From Clostridiales bacterium (lineage in GTDB: Bacteria > Bacillota > Clostridia > Lachnospirales > Anaerotignaceae), in NCBI GenBank assembly GCA_019423725.1, contig JAHZAW010000029.1, positions 19,976-55,617 on the forward strand: 35,642 bases of DNA, in the 5' to 3' direction. The notes under the pieces are model-generated. The model was given only the letters and a program-made list of their open reading frames with translations, was not told where the DNA came from and made no database searches. The position numbers and the translations under genes were made by a program. Position 1 is the stretch's first letter. Each line of letters opens with the position of its first letter. Shown one piece after another: positions 28,424 through 35,642 of the stretch.

Positions 28424-29377
28424 TTATTCAAATATGTTCTTTACGGCCTCCAGCGCCAGGAGATATCCCTTCCAGCCAAAGCCGCATATCTGGCCAGTAC
28501 ATACGGGCACAGTCACCGATGTATGCCTGAATTCCTCTCTTTTATGGATATTTGACATGTGTATCTCAACTATGGGAAGATCCACCGAAGCAAGGGCATC
28601 CCTTATGGCATAGCTGTAGTGGGTATATGCTCCGGGATTTATTATTATGGCGTCCTTATTTCCATAACACTGCTGTATCTTATCGATTATGGCTCCCTCA
28701 TGGTTGGACTGGAATATTTCCACATCAAATCCCAGCTCCTTGGCCTTTTTCATTATCTCAGCGTTTATCTCATCATAGGAAAGGCTTCCATATACGCCCT
28801 TTTCCCTTATGCCCGTAAAATTTATATTCGGTCCGTGTATAAGACATATCTTTTTCATTTTATCATTCCCTTCCAGCATATCCCTTATGAGCCCCGCAGC
28901 CTCATAGGCCCTCATGCCGGTTATATCCACCGTCACATCGCTTCTTTCCTCGTACATGGGCCTTCTCTCTTCCATAAGGGTCTTTATCCTCTCCAGCTTG
29001 TCCTCACATTCCAGGAGGGGTCTTGTTCTGTCATTTTTTATGTTTTTATAAATATGTTCAGGGGATGCCTTAATATAAAGCACATCTCCATTTTTCCTCA
29101 AAAGGCGCATATTTTCCGGATTTTTTATTACTCCTCCTCCGGTGGCTATGACACAGCCCTTCCTTTTGGAAAGCTCCTTACACAGAATGGTCTCCCTCCT
29201 TCTGAACTCGTCCTCTCCATAATTTTTAAAAATATCCGTTATCTTCATGCCGCTGCTTTCTTCTATGACCACGTCCATATCTATGAACTCATAGCCATAT
29301 ATTTTAGCCAGCCTCTTTCCGATGGTCGTCTTTCCACAGCCCATAAATCCCACAAGGATCAGATTTCTGCCTTCCAT
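28424..29377 (-). CDS. aroK-aroQ: Bifunctional shikimate kinase / type II 3-dehydroquinate dehydratase
   Basis: 317-aa fusion of two shikimate-pathway enzymes. Residues 1-172 are shikimate kinase (shikimate + ATP to shikimate-3-phosphate): Walker A GFMGCGKTTIG (10-20), FIDMD (31-35), FRRRE (58-62), TGGG (79-82), RTRPLL (117-122). Residues 174-317 are a type II dehydroquinase (3-dehydroquinate to 3-dehydroshikimate): HGPNINFTG (181-189), catalytic YG at 196-197, QSNHEGAIID (223-232), NPGAYTHYSYA (247-257), EIHMSNIHKREEFRHTSV (271-288). An in-frame ATG at codon 174 (28858), preceded by GAAGGGAAT, could also start the dehydroquinase separately. The start is 3 bp after aroE; the AroE reaction lies between the two fused activities. 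Confidence 0.93.
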   Translation of the reverse strand: MEGRNLILVGFMGCGKTTIGKRLAKIYGYEFIDMDVVIEESSGMKITDIFKNYGEDEFRRRETILCKELSKRKGCVIATGGGVIKNPENMRLLRKNGDVLYIKASPEHIYKNIKNDRTRPLLECEDKLERIKTLMEERRPMYEERSDVTVDITGMRAYEAAGLIRDMLEGNDKMKKICLIHGPNINFTGIREKGVYGSLSYDEINAEIMKKAKELGFDVEIFQSNHEGAIIDKIQQCYGNKDAIIINPGAYTHYSYAIRDALASVDLPIVEIHMSNIHKREEFRHTSVTVPVCTGQICGFGWKGYLLALEAVKNIFE

Positions 29378-29380
29378 AAC

Positions 29381-30253
29381 TTACCTCCCGCGGTAAAGCG
29401 CCGTGAGCTTATCCTTCAGCTCCACAGCCTTCTTTATGTCCACTTTGATGTCGTTCCATATCTCAAAGGAGGCCAGTCCCTGGTAAAAGAGCATATCAAA
29501 TCCATTGACTGCCACGGCTCCCATTTCAGCGGCTTCCTTCATGAGCCTCGTCTCCCATGGTGTATATATTATATCCACCACCATTTTTACATTTTTGAAA
29601 AACTCGGCATTTTTAACGGGTGTCTCCCAGACTCCTTCTCCCATGCCCACCGATGTGGTCTGAATGAATATCTCCGGGTCCTCTATATCCATCATATCAT
29701 CATATCCACAGCTTTCCACCTGGATATCATAATATTTTTTTACCCTCTGGGCCAGGTCCTTTGCCTTATCCAGAGTACGGTTCACGATTATGAGCTTTTT
29801 GGCCCTTTCCTCTCCCGCCAGCATGGCAGCCGAATTTGCCGCTCCTCCGGCTCCTGCCATCACAACGGTCTTTCCCTCAAGGCCGCAGTTCCTTTCCTCA
29901 AAACATTTCCTCAGGCCGATTATATCGGTGTTATAGCCCACATAGCCATCTTCCGTAAGTTTAAGGGTGTTCACAGCACCTATCCTTTCGGCTACGGGGT
30001 CTATGCCGCAGAGGGCTTCCATGACCTCTATTTTATGGGGCACGGTAACATTAAAACCCTTTATGCCCATGGCCCTTCCTCCGTCCACGGCCGTCTTTAC
30101 CTGGCCCCTTTCCACATTGAAGGGAACATATATCATATTTACGCCCAGTTCCTTTCCAAAGGTATTCTGAAGGATGGGTGAAAACGACTTTGCCACCTGA
30201 TTTCCGATTATGCCATATACCGAAGTTTTTCCGCTCACCAGATCAACGCACAT
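29381..30253 (-). CDS. aroE: Shikimate dehydrogenase (NADP-dependent)
   Basis: 290 aa. Reduces 3-dehydroshikimate to shikimate. Substrate site: KSFSP (22-26), NVTVPHK with catalytic K74, N95 in GAVNT and D110 in GYNTD. Cofactor site: GAGGAANSA (about 134-142) and NRT (near 158), which favours NADPH. The C-terminal GFDMLFYQGLASFEIW is typical. It overlaps yqeG by 11 bp and is followed by aroK-aroQ, so the three consecutive pathway steps are encoded together. Confidence 0.96.
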   Translation of the reverse strand: MCVDLVSGKTSVYGIIGNQVAKSFSPILQNTFGKELGVNMIYVPFNVERGQVKTAVDGGRAMGIKGFNVTVPHKIEVMEALCGIDPVAERIGAVNTLKLTEDGYVGYNTDIIGLRKCFEERNCGLEGKTVVMAGAGGAANSAAMLAGEERAKKLIIVNRTLDKAKDLAQRVKKYYDIQVESCGYDDMMDIEDPEIFIQTTSVGMGEGVWETPVKNAEFFKNVKMVVDIIYTPWETRLMKEAAEMGAVAVNGFDMLFYQGLASFEIWNDIKVDIKKAVELKDKLTALYRGR

Positions 30254-30755
30254 TTTTCCTCTTCCTCCTGAAATACATCATCATGACCACCTTTTCCAGC
30301 GGTCTTTTTATCTTTGTCACAAACTGGTCCCTATTACATATGGGGGCTGTCATTATGGAAAGCATGCCGGCGTTATGTCCGCACCACATATCCGTAAATA
30401 CCTGGTCCCCTACCATGGCCGCCTCATCCCTTTGGCAGCCCATGTCCTCCAGAGCCTTCATAAGCCCCTTTGTTCCTGGTTTTCCCGCCTTCCAGTAGGC
30501 ATAGGCCCCTATTTTGCGGTTGAATATCTTAATTCGTTTCTCATTGTTATTTGAAAGCAGGCATATTTTAAAGCCCTCTTTTTTTATATTGTCAAGCACG
30601 CCCATGGCCCAGTCGTCGGGCTCGGCCACATCATAGGGGGCGATGGTGTTGTCTATGTCGAATACCAGCGCCTTTATGCCCCTTCTTTTCAGCTCCTTAA
30701 GGGGCAGATGCTCTATGGAGCGCACATATATATCAGGATATAACTTCTTAAACAT
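30243..30755 (-). CDS. yqeG: YqeG family HAD-IIIA phosphatase
   Basis: 170-aa HAD-superfamily protein. Motif I is VFDIDNTIAPY (D33, D35), motif II LLSNNN, motif III around KPGTKGL, and motif IV VGDQVFTDMWCG. YqeG/GEP4 relatives include a phosphatidylglycerophosphate phosphatase in eukaryotes; the bacterial substrate is not settled. It often sits next to aroE in Clostridia, as here. It starts 17 bp after the flavoprotein stop. Confidence 0.93.
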   Translation of the reverse strand: MFKKLYPDIYVRSIEHLPLKELKRRGIKALVFDIDNTIAPYDVAEPDDWAMGVLDNIKKEGFKICLLSNNNEKRIKIFNRKIGAYAYWKAGKPGTKGLMKALEDMGCQRDEAAMVGDQVFTDMWCGHNAGMLSIMTAPICNRDQFVTKIKRPLEKVVMMMYFRRKRKNVR

Positions 30756-30772
30756 AAATTACCTCAATTACC

Positions 30773-32161
30773 TTAGTTTTCTCTTTCGGAAATTTTATCG
30801 GCCACATAAAGACCATTGGCCGCAGCCTGGGAAAGGGAACGGGTGAATCCAGCGCCGTCTCCTATGGCATATATATCTTTGCAGCCCTTTATCTCAAAGT
30901 CATCGGTCTGGGGCCTTGCGGAATAATATTTACACTCTATTCCATAAAGGAGGGTGTCATAGTTGGCCGTTCCAGGTGCTATCTTATCCAGGGCATGGAG
31001 GGTCTCTATGATATTATCCAGCTGTCGTTTAGGCATACAGAGGCTCAAATCTCCGGGCACCGCCTGCATGGTGGGCCTTGTGGTGGACTGGGCCAGTCTC
31101 TTATATTCTGTCCTTCTTCCGTTTTCCAGGTCTCCCAGTCTCTGTACCAGTACTCCGCCGCCAGCTATGAGGTTGGCAAGGCTGGCCACGTTCCTGGCAT
31201 AGCTTATGGGGTCATTGAAGGGCTGTGTGAACCTGATGGTTGAAAGCAGGGCAAAGTTGGAATTTTCCGTCTTTCTTGCGGCGTCCCTATAGGAATGGCC
31301 GTTTACGGTAAGCACTCCATCGGTGTTTTCCGTTACGACTCCGCCCCTCTCATTGAAACAGAACATCCTTGTGGTGTCCCCGTATCTCTTGCTCCTGTAC
31401 CATATTTTAGGCTCATATATCTTCTTGGAGAAATTATCCCAGATTATGGCCGGAAGCTCAACACGAACACCTATATCCACCTGGTTGTTCTTAAGCTCTA
31501 TATCATGCTCATGGCACCATCTTGAGAAAAATCTGCTGCCGAACCTTCCCACGGCAAATATTATATATTTGGCCTCGGTATGGTATTCCTTTCCGTTATT
31601 GACCATGGTCACTATCCTTGTGTCCTTGTCAACTCCGGTAACTTCCGTATCCGCTATTATGTCACAGCGGGTCTTAAGGTCGTTTATGAGCTTTCTCATG
31701 GTGTCAAAGTTGCTGTCTGTTCCCAGATGTTTCAGCTGGGCCTGGGCCATATGCAGGTCATGTTTGAGACATTCCAGCTTCAGCTCGTTATTGGGCATGA
31801 ACCTCTCTGTGGTGGCGCCGAATTTCACAAGTATTTTATCCGCCTGCTCTATATAGTCGATGACCGTTTCAGGCTCAAGAAATTCCGTGAGCCATCCGCC
31901 GTATTCCGTGGAGATCACATATTTACCGTCTGAAAAGGCTCCCGCTCCTGCCATGCCTTCCATGATGGCGCAGGTGGGGCATTTTATGCAGTGGTCCGTC
32001 TTTTTGGTGAGCATAGGACAGATCCTTTTTTCTATCTCATGTCCTCTCTCTATGATCATTACTTTAAGTTCGGGGTGTTTCTCTAAAAGCCTGTAGGCAG
32101 TCATTATGCCGCCGATGCCGCCGCCGATTATGGCTACGTCAACCTTTTCCTTTAAATCCAT
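30773..32161 (-). CDS. COG2509-like FAD-dependent oxidoreductase with N-terminal cysteine cluster
   Basis: 462 aa. FAD-binding GGGIGG (13-18) in a Rossmann fold and IIERG (37-41); a second FAD contact near the C-terminus, DIYAIGDGAGFTRSLSQAAANG. The segment after the first strand carries C48, C58, C61 and C64 (ICPM...CIKCPTC) followed by GAGAFSDGKY. This is the signature of an uncharacterised clostridial flavoprotein family whose cysteines could hold an Fe-S cluster; that is inference. The ATG at 32161 follows GGAGGTC. It forms an operon with yqeG-aroE-aroK-aroQ. Confidence 0.85.
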   Translation of the reverse strand: MDLKEKVDVAIIGGGIGGIMTAYRLLEKHPELKVMIIERGHEIEKRICPMLTKKTDHCIKCPTCAIMEGMAGAGAFSDGKYVISTEYGGWLTEFLEPETVIDYIEQADKILVKFGATTERFMPNNELKLECLKHDLHMAQAQLKHLGTDSNFDTMRKLINDLKTRCDIIADTEVTGVDKDTRIVTMVNNGKEYHTEAKYIIFAVGRFGSRFFSRWCHEHDIELKNNQVDIGVRVELPAIIWDNFSKKIYEPKIWYRSKRYGDTTRMFCFNERGGVVTENTDGVLTVNGHSYRDAARKTENSNFALLSTIRFTQPFNDPISYARNVASLANLIAGGGVLVQRLGDLENGRRTEYKRLAQSTTRPTMQAVPGDLSLCMPKRQLDNIIETLHALDKIAPGTANYDTLLYGIECKYYSARPQTDDFEIKGCKDIYAIGDGAGFTRSLSQAAANGLYVADKISEREN

Positions 32162-32202
32162 AAAAAGACCTCCGATCAAAATTTTTCATTTAACGCAAGA
32201 AA

Positions 32203-32226
32203 TCCGCACGAGTTACCTCCTGCGGA
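32203..32226 (-). terminator. Possible weak terminator after the DUF1294 gene
   Basis: 6-bp stem TCCGCA / TGCGGA with a 12-nt loop, followed by TTTCTTGCGTT on the minus strand. The stem is short, so readthrough into the flavoprotein gene is likely. Confidence 0.35.
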
Positions 32227-32240
32227 AAACTTTTATATTT

Positions 32241-32519
32241 TCATATCTTTGTCGCCGCGCACCACACTATTATCAAATGCAGTATTATGCCCAGCGCAAA
32301 TATCACATAAAAATACCACTTTTTTGTTTTATGGTGAAAAAGCTTCATTCCCGCAAAGCCGCCGATGCCGCCGCCCAAAAGCGCGACCGCCGCCAGCGTA
32401 GCTTCCCTTATTCGCCATTCATCTCTTTTTGCCCTGACCTTATCTATCCCCATCATCACAAAAAGAACTATATTGACAATTATATAATAAACAGCCATCA
32501 CCTTTAAAAGAAGGCTCAT
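32241..32519 (-). CDS. DUF1294 family small membrane protein
   Basis: 92 aa with three predicted membrane helices (about 5-22, 40-60, 70-88). Family marks: MGIDKVRAKRDEWRIREATL (23-42) and LLGGGIGGFAGMKLFHHKTKKWYF (48-71, in part), where the HHKT motif is typical. Function unknown. The ATG immediately follows the mgsA stop (TAAATG), and a GGAGG lies 12-16 bases upstream in mgsA, so translation is coupled. Confidence 0.85.
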   Translation of the reverse strand: MSLLLKVMAVYYIIVNIVLFVMMGIDKVRAKRDEWRIREATLAAVALLGGGIGGFAGMKLFHHKTKKWYFYVIFALGIILHLIIVWCAATKI

Positions 32520-32912
32520 TTAAATCATATTCCTCCAGTCAAGGTCTCCTCTGTCAAGGGCCAGCAGAAGTATCTCAGCCGTGGCAAGGTTGCTGGCAAG
32601 AGGTATGTTGTGTACGTCGCACAGACGCAGAATGCTGTTGATATCAGGCTCATAACTCTTGGGAGATACAGGGTCCCTCAAAAAGATCACCAGGTCGATA
32701 TCATTATTTGCCACCTGGGCTCCCAGCTGCTGCTCGCCGCCAAGATGTCCTGCCAGGTATTTATGCACGGAAAGATTGGCCGTTTCCTCAACGAGCCTTC
32801 CTGTTCCGCCGGTGGCAAAAAGATTATGTTTGATAAGTATGTTTCTATATGCAATGCAAAGATTTTCCATTAGCTTTTTCTTATTATCGTGAGCGATAAG
32901 TGCTATATTCAT
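32520..32912 (-). CDS. mgsA: Methylglyoxal synthase-like protein with substituted catalytic residues
   Basis: 130 aa. The fold and phosphate-binding motifs of methylglyoxal synthase (DHAP to methylglyoxal + phosphate) are present: IALIAHD (H8, D9), FATGGTG (32-38), FLRDP (D80), EPD (D90) and the C-terminal DVHNIPLASNLATAE. Two residues important in E. coli MgsA differ: GGDQQ (Asp71 there) is GGEQQ here (E60), and the catalytic His98 of HDPD/HEPD is Tyr (Y87 in SYEPD). Activity may be lost or changed. The ATG at 32912 lies 1 bp after the rodA stop and uses GAGGGGGAA at the end of rodA. The position after rodA is conserved in Clostridia. Confidence 0.88.
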   Translation of the reverse strand: MNIALIAHDNKKKLMENLCIAYRNILIKHNLFATGGTGRLVEETANLSVHKYLAGHLGGEQQLGAQVANNDIDLVIFLRDPVSPKSYEPDINSILRLCDVHNIPLASNLATAEILLLALDRGDLDWRNMI

Positions 32913-32913
32913 T

Positions 32914-34065
32914 TTAATATTCCCCCTCAAAAAGCGTCCTTGAGCGACGCAGATCGATATTCAACACCAGTCCCACAGCCGCCATATTTGTCCAAAGCGA
33001 ACTGCCTCCTGAACTGACAAAGGGCAGAGACATACCTGTATTAGGCATTATCCCCGTAGCTACTCCCACATTAACAAATGTCTGGAATACGAGCATTCCA
33101 GCGACTCCTGCAGCAATGAGCCGCTCCTTCATATCCCTTGACTCCATAGCCACGAAAATACATTTGACTATGATGAAAAACAACAGTCCCAATACGGCAA
33201 CGCATCCTATAAAACCGAATTCCTCGCCAATTACGGAGAAAATGAAGTCATTCTGGGGCTCAGGGAGATATGAAAGCTGATTCAGTGTTCCCTGGTAAAG
33301 ACCTTTTCCCGTAAGCTGTCCGCTGGAGATGGCACTTATTGATTTCATTGTCTGATAATATGTTGTAGAGCTGGGGTCCTGTATAACGAGGTCCTTTATT
33401 CGGGTTATCATATAGTCCTTGAATATCAGATCCACAAAAATAGGGTCCTCTCGGATAGAGTCCAATACTATGACCGCTACAACCGGAACTATTACTATAA
33501 GTATCTTGCCTATGAACCTGTAATCGATCTCCGCCACGAACATCTGGACGCAGAAAATAAAAAGTATTACCAGACTGGCCGAAAGAGCCGGCTGGACAAA
33601 TACCAGTATAACAGGAACTATGACAAGAGCGCATAACCGCGCCAATATACTTATATTATTAATCGAATCCTTTTTTTTGTCAATAAAATTCGCCATACAA
33701 AAGATCATAATGACCTTAGCAAATTCCGAAGGCTGGAGGGTAATGGGTCCTATTTTTATCCATCTTACGGCATTGTTGGAGCTTGAGCCAACCAGTATGA
33801 CCGCTATAAGAAGAAGGATATTGACCACATAGAGCACCATATCGAATCTTGAGAGATAATCTATGTCAAAAAGCGCTACGGCAAACATTATGACCAGTCC
33901 CGTGGCGAAAAAGAGCATCTGGGAATAGTAGCCTGAAGGATCATCGCCCAGGTTGACATGGAGGGCGCTTCCGATACATATTATTCCAAATACGCACAGG
34001 GCGCATACGGCCGCTATGAGCCATTTATCCATATTCTGAAATTTTGCTTTATTAATACTTATCAT
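32914..34065 (-). CDS. rodA: Rod-shape/peptidoglycan polymerase RodA (SEDS family)
   Basis: 383-aa integral membrane protein with about ten helices. SEDS glycosyltransferase that polymerises lipid II with a class B PBP during side-wall growth. Diagnostic segments: AVRWIKIGPITLQPSEFAKV (near 97-117), PEPQNDFIFSVIGEEFGFIG (in part, near 270), and the C-terminal PNTGMSLPFVSSGGSSLW. The ATG at 34065 follows AGGAGTG; an upstream in-frame ATG at 34098 lies in the terminator region. A hairpin terminator lies between minE and this gene. Its PBP partner is probably the one whose end is at 35425. Confidence 0.95.
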   Translation of the reverse strand: MISINKAKFQNMDKWLIAAVCALCVFGIICIGSALHVNLGDDPSGYYSQMLFFATGLVIMFAVALFDIDYLSRFDMVLYVVNILLLIAVILVGSSSNNAVRWIKIGPITLQPSEFAKVIMIFCMANFIDKKKDSINNISILARLCALVIVPVILVFVQPALSASLVILFIFCVQMFVAEIDYRFIGKILIVIVPVVAVIVLDSIREDPIFVDLIFKDYMITRIKDLVIQDPSSTTYYQTMKSISAISSGQLTGKGLYQGTLNQLSYLPEPQNDFIFSVIGEEFGFIGCVAVLGLLFFIIVKCIFVAMESRDMKERLIAAGVAGMLVFQTFVNVGVATGIMPNTGMSLPFVSSGGSSLWTNMAAVGLVLNIDLRRSRTLFEGEY

Positions 34066-34084
34066 ATTTTTACACTCCTGTAAT

Positions 34085-34120
34085 AAAAAAGGACGCATCG
34101 ATACATCATGCGTCCTTTTT
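34085..34120 (-). terminator. Intrinsic terminator/attenuator between minE and rodA
   Basis: Minus-strand stem AAAAAGGACGCAT / ATGCGTCCTTTTT with a 9-nt loop, then TTATT. It lies 19 bp after the minE stop and partly before the rodA ribosome binding site, so it may limit rodA-mgsA expression. Confidence 0.8.
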
Positions 34121-34138
34121 CAAGTCCAAGCAGTATAC

Positions 34139-34417
34139 TTAAACCGTTTTTGCCATCCTCAGGCTTTTTACGGGGATATTTGCATAGAGTACGGGAACTT
34201 CCCCCTGATCCTCCTTAATATGAGTAAGCCTTATGTCCAGCTCGTCCTCATCGATCTCCATATAACCCGATATGACGTTAAGTATATCTGTCTTCAGCAT
34301 TTCAAGCACTGTATAGGAACAGCCGACCCTGTCGTGGACAAGCACAAGTTTGAGCCTGTCCTTGGCAACGCCGCCGCTCCTGGCCGCATTATTTTTTAAT
34401 AAACCGAGAATATCCAT
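34139..34417 (-). CDS. minE: Cell division topological specificity factor MinE
   Basis: 92 aa from the ATG at 34417 (MDILGLL), preceded by AAGGA; a TTG at 34450 overlapping the minD stop would add 11 residues. Seen: amphipathic N-terminus, AKDRLKLVLVHDR (the MinD-binding helix/strand region), and the topological-specificity part with LEMLKTDILNVISGYMEIDEDELDIRL (in part). MinE stimulates MinD ATPase and displaces MinD from the membrane. It lies directly after minD. Confidence 0.92.
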   Translation of the reverse strand: MDILGLLKNNAARSGGVAKDRLKLVLVHDRVGCSYTVLEMLKTDILNVISGYMEIDEDELDIRLTHIKEDQGEVPVLYANIPVKSLRMAKTV

Positions 34418-34446
34418 AACATCCACATCCTTAACAGAACAGTCAA

Positions 34447-35241
34447 TCAACGGGCAAACATTTTTTTGATCCTGCCGAAAAAGCCTTCACCAGCATCCAG
34501 ATCCATGAGGGGAACATCCTCTCCCATTATCCTCGCGGTGATGTTTCTATAGGCTTTGCCGGCCTTTGAGAAGTCATCGGCCACAGCGGGTTCTCCCCTG
34601 TTTGTGGTAACGACTATGGCCTCATCATCAGGGACCACTCCAAGCACATTTACAGAAAGTATCTCCTTAACATCATCCACGCTCATCATATCCCCGCGCT
34701 TTACCATATCGGTCTTTATACGGTTTACGATAAGCCCCGGATCATTAAGGCCGTTGGCCTCAAGCAGTCCTATTATCCTGTCGGCATCCCTTACGGCGCT
34801 GACCTCCGGTGTGGTGACCACCACAGCTCTGTCCGCTCCCGCAATGGCGTTTTTAAAGCCCTGCTCTATGCCCGCGGGACAATCTATTATTATGTAGTCA
34901 AAACCCATATCCCTTATGTTCTGGCACAGCTTTTTCATCTGCTCCGGAGATACGGCGTTTTTATCCCTTGTCTGGGCCGCCGGGAGCAGGAAAAGTCCCG
35001 GATAGCGCTTGTCCTTTATGAGCGCCTGCTTAAGTCGGCAGGAGCCTTCGATGACATCTACCAGGTCATATACTATCCTGTTTTCCAGTCCCATGACCAC
35101 ATCCAGATTTCTTAAGCCAATGTCTGAGTCCACCATAACTACTTTTTTACCCGCAAGAGCAAGTCCGCATCCGATATTGGCAGAGGTAGTCGTTTTTCCG
35201 ACGCCTCCCTTTCCGCTTGTTACAACTATTACTTCACTCAT
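34447..35241 (-). CDS. minD: Septum site-determining protein MinD
   Basis: 264-aa membrane-associated ATPase that positions the division site. Deviant Walker A KGGVGKTT (11-18, with K11 and K16), switch I region MVDSDIGLRNLDVVMGLE, Walker B-like DYIIIDCPAGIE, and a C-terminal amphipathic helix (GFFGRIKKMFAR) for membrane binding. AGGAGG lies before the ATG. The usual partner gene minC is not next to it. It runs into minE with an overlap at the stop. Confidence 0.96.
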   Translation of the reverse strand: MSEVIVVTSGKGGVGKTTTSANIGCGLALAGKKVVMVDSDIGLRNLDVVMGLENRIVYDLVDVIEGSCRLKQALIKDKRYPGLFLLPAAQTRDKNAVSPEQMKKLCQNIRDMGFDYIIIDCPAGIEQGFKNAIAGADRAVVVTTPEVSAVRDADRIIGLLEANGLNDPGLIVNRIKTDMVKRGDMMSVDDVKEILSVNVLGVVPDDEAIVVTTNRGEPAVADDFSKAGKAYRNITARIMGEDVPLMDLDAGEGFFGRIKKMFAR

Positions 35242-35306
35242 GTGTTATCCTCCTAGCAAAAGAACATTTCCGCACTTACTTTGTGCAAAACAATTAGCTT
35301 ATTTAT

Positions 35307-35315
35307 ATTCTAGCA
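35307..35315 (-). promoter_or_regulatory. Possible extended -10 promoter of minDE
   Basis: Minus-strand TGCTAGAAT (TGn plus TAGAAT) about 65 bp before minD, with no clear -35 box. The 183-bp gap between PBP2 and minD otherwise shows no gene. Confidence 0.35.
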
Positions 35316-35424
35316 AAAATATACATGAGCGCGAGATGGTTTCGTCAGCAAATATTGACATATATTTACAAATAGTTTCCTTAAGGGTTTCGGATATTAT
35401 GTTTTCAAGGAACGATCTTAAATT

Positions 35425-35642
35425 TTACTCAGTCAGATAATTTTCCATATATCCGCTGCTGGACTCATAATTAAGTCCCATATATTCGCCTATTACATTC
35501 TTAGCCACCACAGCCGCAGGCGAACCGGTAACATCACCAAAGGGTATCATTACCGTAACGGCTATCTGTGGATCTTCATAGGGCGCAAAACCTACGAACC
35601 ATACATGGGAGCTCAGGTTCTTATTCTCCTCGGCTGTACCGG
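35425..35642 (-). CDS. mrdA: Penicillin-binding protein 2 (transpeptidase), C-terminal end (cut by window edge)
   Basis: The last 72 codons are visible, ending at TAA 35427-35425. The protein reads GTAEENKNLSSHVWFVGFAP then YEDPQIAVTVMIPFGDV, the C-terminal part of class B PBP transpeptidase domains (KTGTAE... HAWFVGFAP). The likely active-site KTG box would lie just beyond the window edge. Given the downstream min-rodA-mgsA order it is most likely the elongation-specific PBP2 that works with RodA; a cell-division PBP is less likely. Confidence 0.88.
   Translation of the reverse strand, partial: GTAEENKNLSSHVWFVGFAPYEDPQIAVTVMIPFGDVTGSPAAVVAKNVIGEYMGLNYESSSGYMENYLTE

Noticed and set aside
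35301..35424. About 39 codons remaining open in the mrdA frame after its stop codon, as a possible minC remnant or readthrough
   Set aside because: No similarity to MinC or PBPs and it is AT-rich; chance is sufficient.

Overview
The window looks like a chromosomal segment of a low-to-mid GC, anaerobic, Gram-positive clostridium, most like a member of the Lachnospirales/Lachnospiraceae. The basis is the conserved order dgt-dnaG-rpoD-trmK-nif3-nucleoside kinase, the order mrdA-minD-minE-rodA-mgsA, an EF-P gene beside a CD1247-type zinc-ribbon protein, an XRE/cupin-led potABCD operon, DUF1836 and CD3324-type proteins, strong AGGAGG ribosome binding sites and TTGACA/TATAAT promoters with 16-17 bp spacing. 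Species is not assignable by eye. No tRNA, 16S/23S rRNA, IS element or CRISPR array was recognised; RNase P RNA is present.

Layout. 1-2.75 kb: the 5' part of a metallo-beta-lactamase-fold gene (minus), an MsrA-MsrB fusion whose MsrB half has lost its catalytic cysteine, then about 775 bp without a convincing gene that holds a degenerate tandem repeat and a promoter-to-terminator unit fitting a free-standing structured RNA. 2.2-5.9 kb: DUF1836 regulator, DegV lipid-binding protein, a lone large serine recombinase, an RSH-like HD hydrolase and a small membrane protein. 5.98-10.9 kb: polyamine uptake operon (XRE/cupin regulator, then potA-potB-potC-potD, minus); PotA carries two tandem repeats inserted in its TOBE domain. 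11.0-11.6 kb: thioredoxin and a C-rich 3' region that may be a small RNA. 11.65-14.5 kb: CD3324-type regulator, Ntn hydrolase, Vat-like xenobiotic acetyltransferase and TipAS-like MerR regulator, resembling a xenobiotic-response cluster. 14.6-16 kb: two lipoproteins. 16.0-17.9 kb: Crp/Fnr regulator divergent from a ferredoxin-trxB operon. 18.2-19.6 kb: N-terminally short PucR regulator and rnpB. 19.65-26.9 kb: nucleoside kinase, Nif3, TrmK, RpoD, DnaG, Dgt. 27.3-32.5 kb: CD1247 protein, EF-P, an AroK-AroQ fusion, AroE, YqeG, a COG2509-like flavoprotein and a DUF1294 protein. 32.5-35.6 kb: methylglyoxal synthase, RodA, MinE, MinD and the 3' end of PBP2.

The most promising unexplained signal is a shared 13-bp palindrome of the form GTGA-N5-TCAC. 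One copy lies upstream of trxA and one in the Crp/Fnr-ferredoxin-trxB divergent region. Each ends on the first base of the candidate -35 box, 23 bp before the -10 start, which is the geometry of a class II Crp-type activator site. Together with the regulator's Crp-like RExxxR recognition helix and its C-x5-C pair, this suggests a small thioredoxin regulon controlled by the Crp-family protein encoded here. Other notable points are the candidate RNAs at 1838-2051 and 11425-11612, the PotA insertion, two enzyme domains with substituted catalytic residues (MsrB, MgsA), and a terminator hairpin whose loop forms the -35 box of the rnpB promoter.
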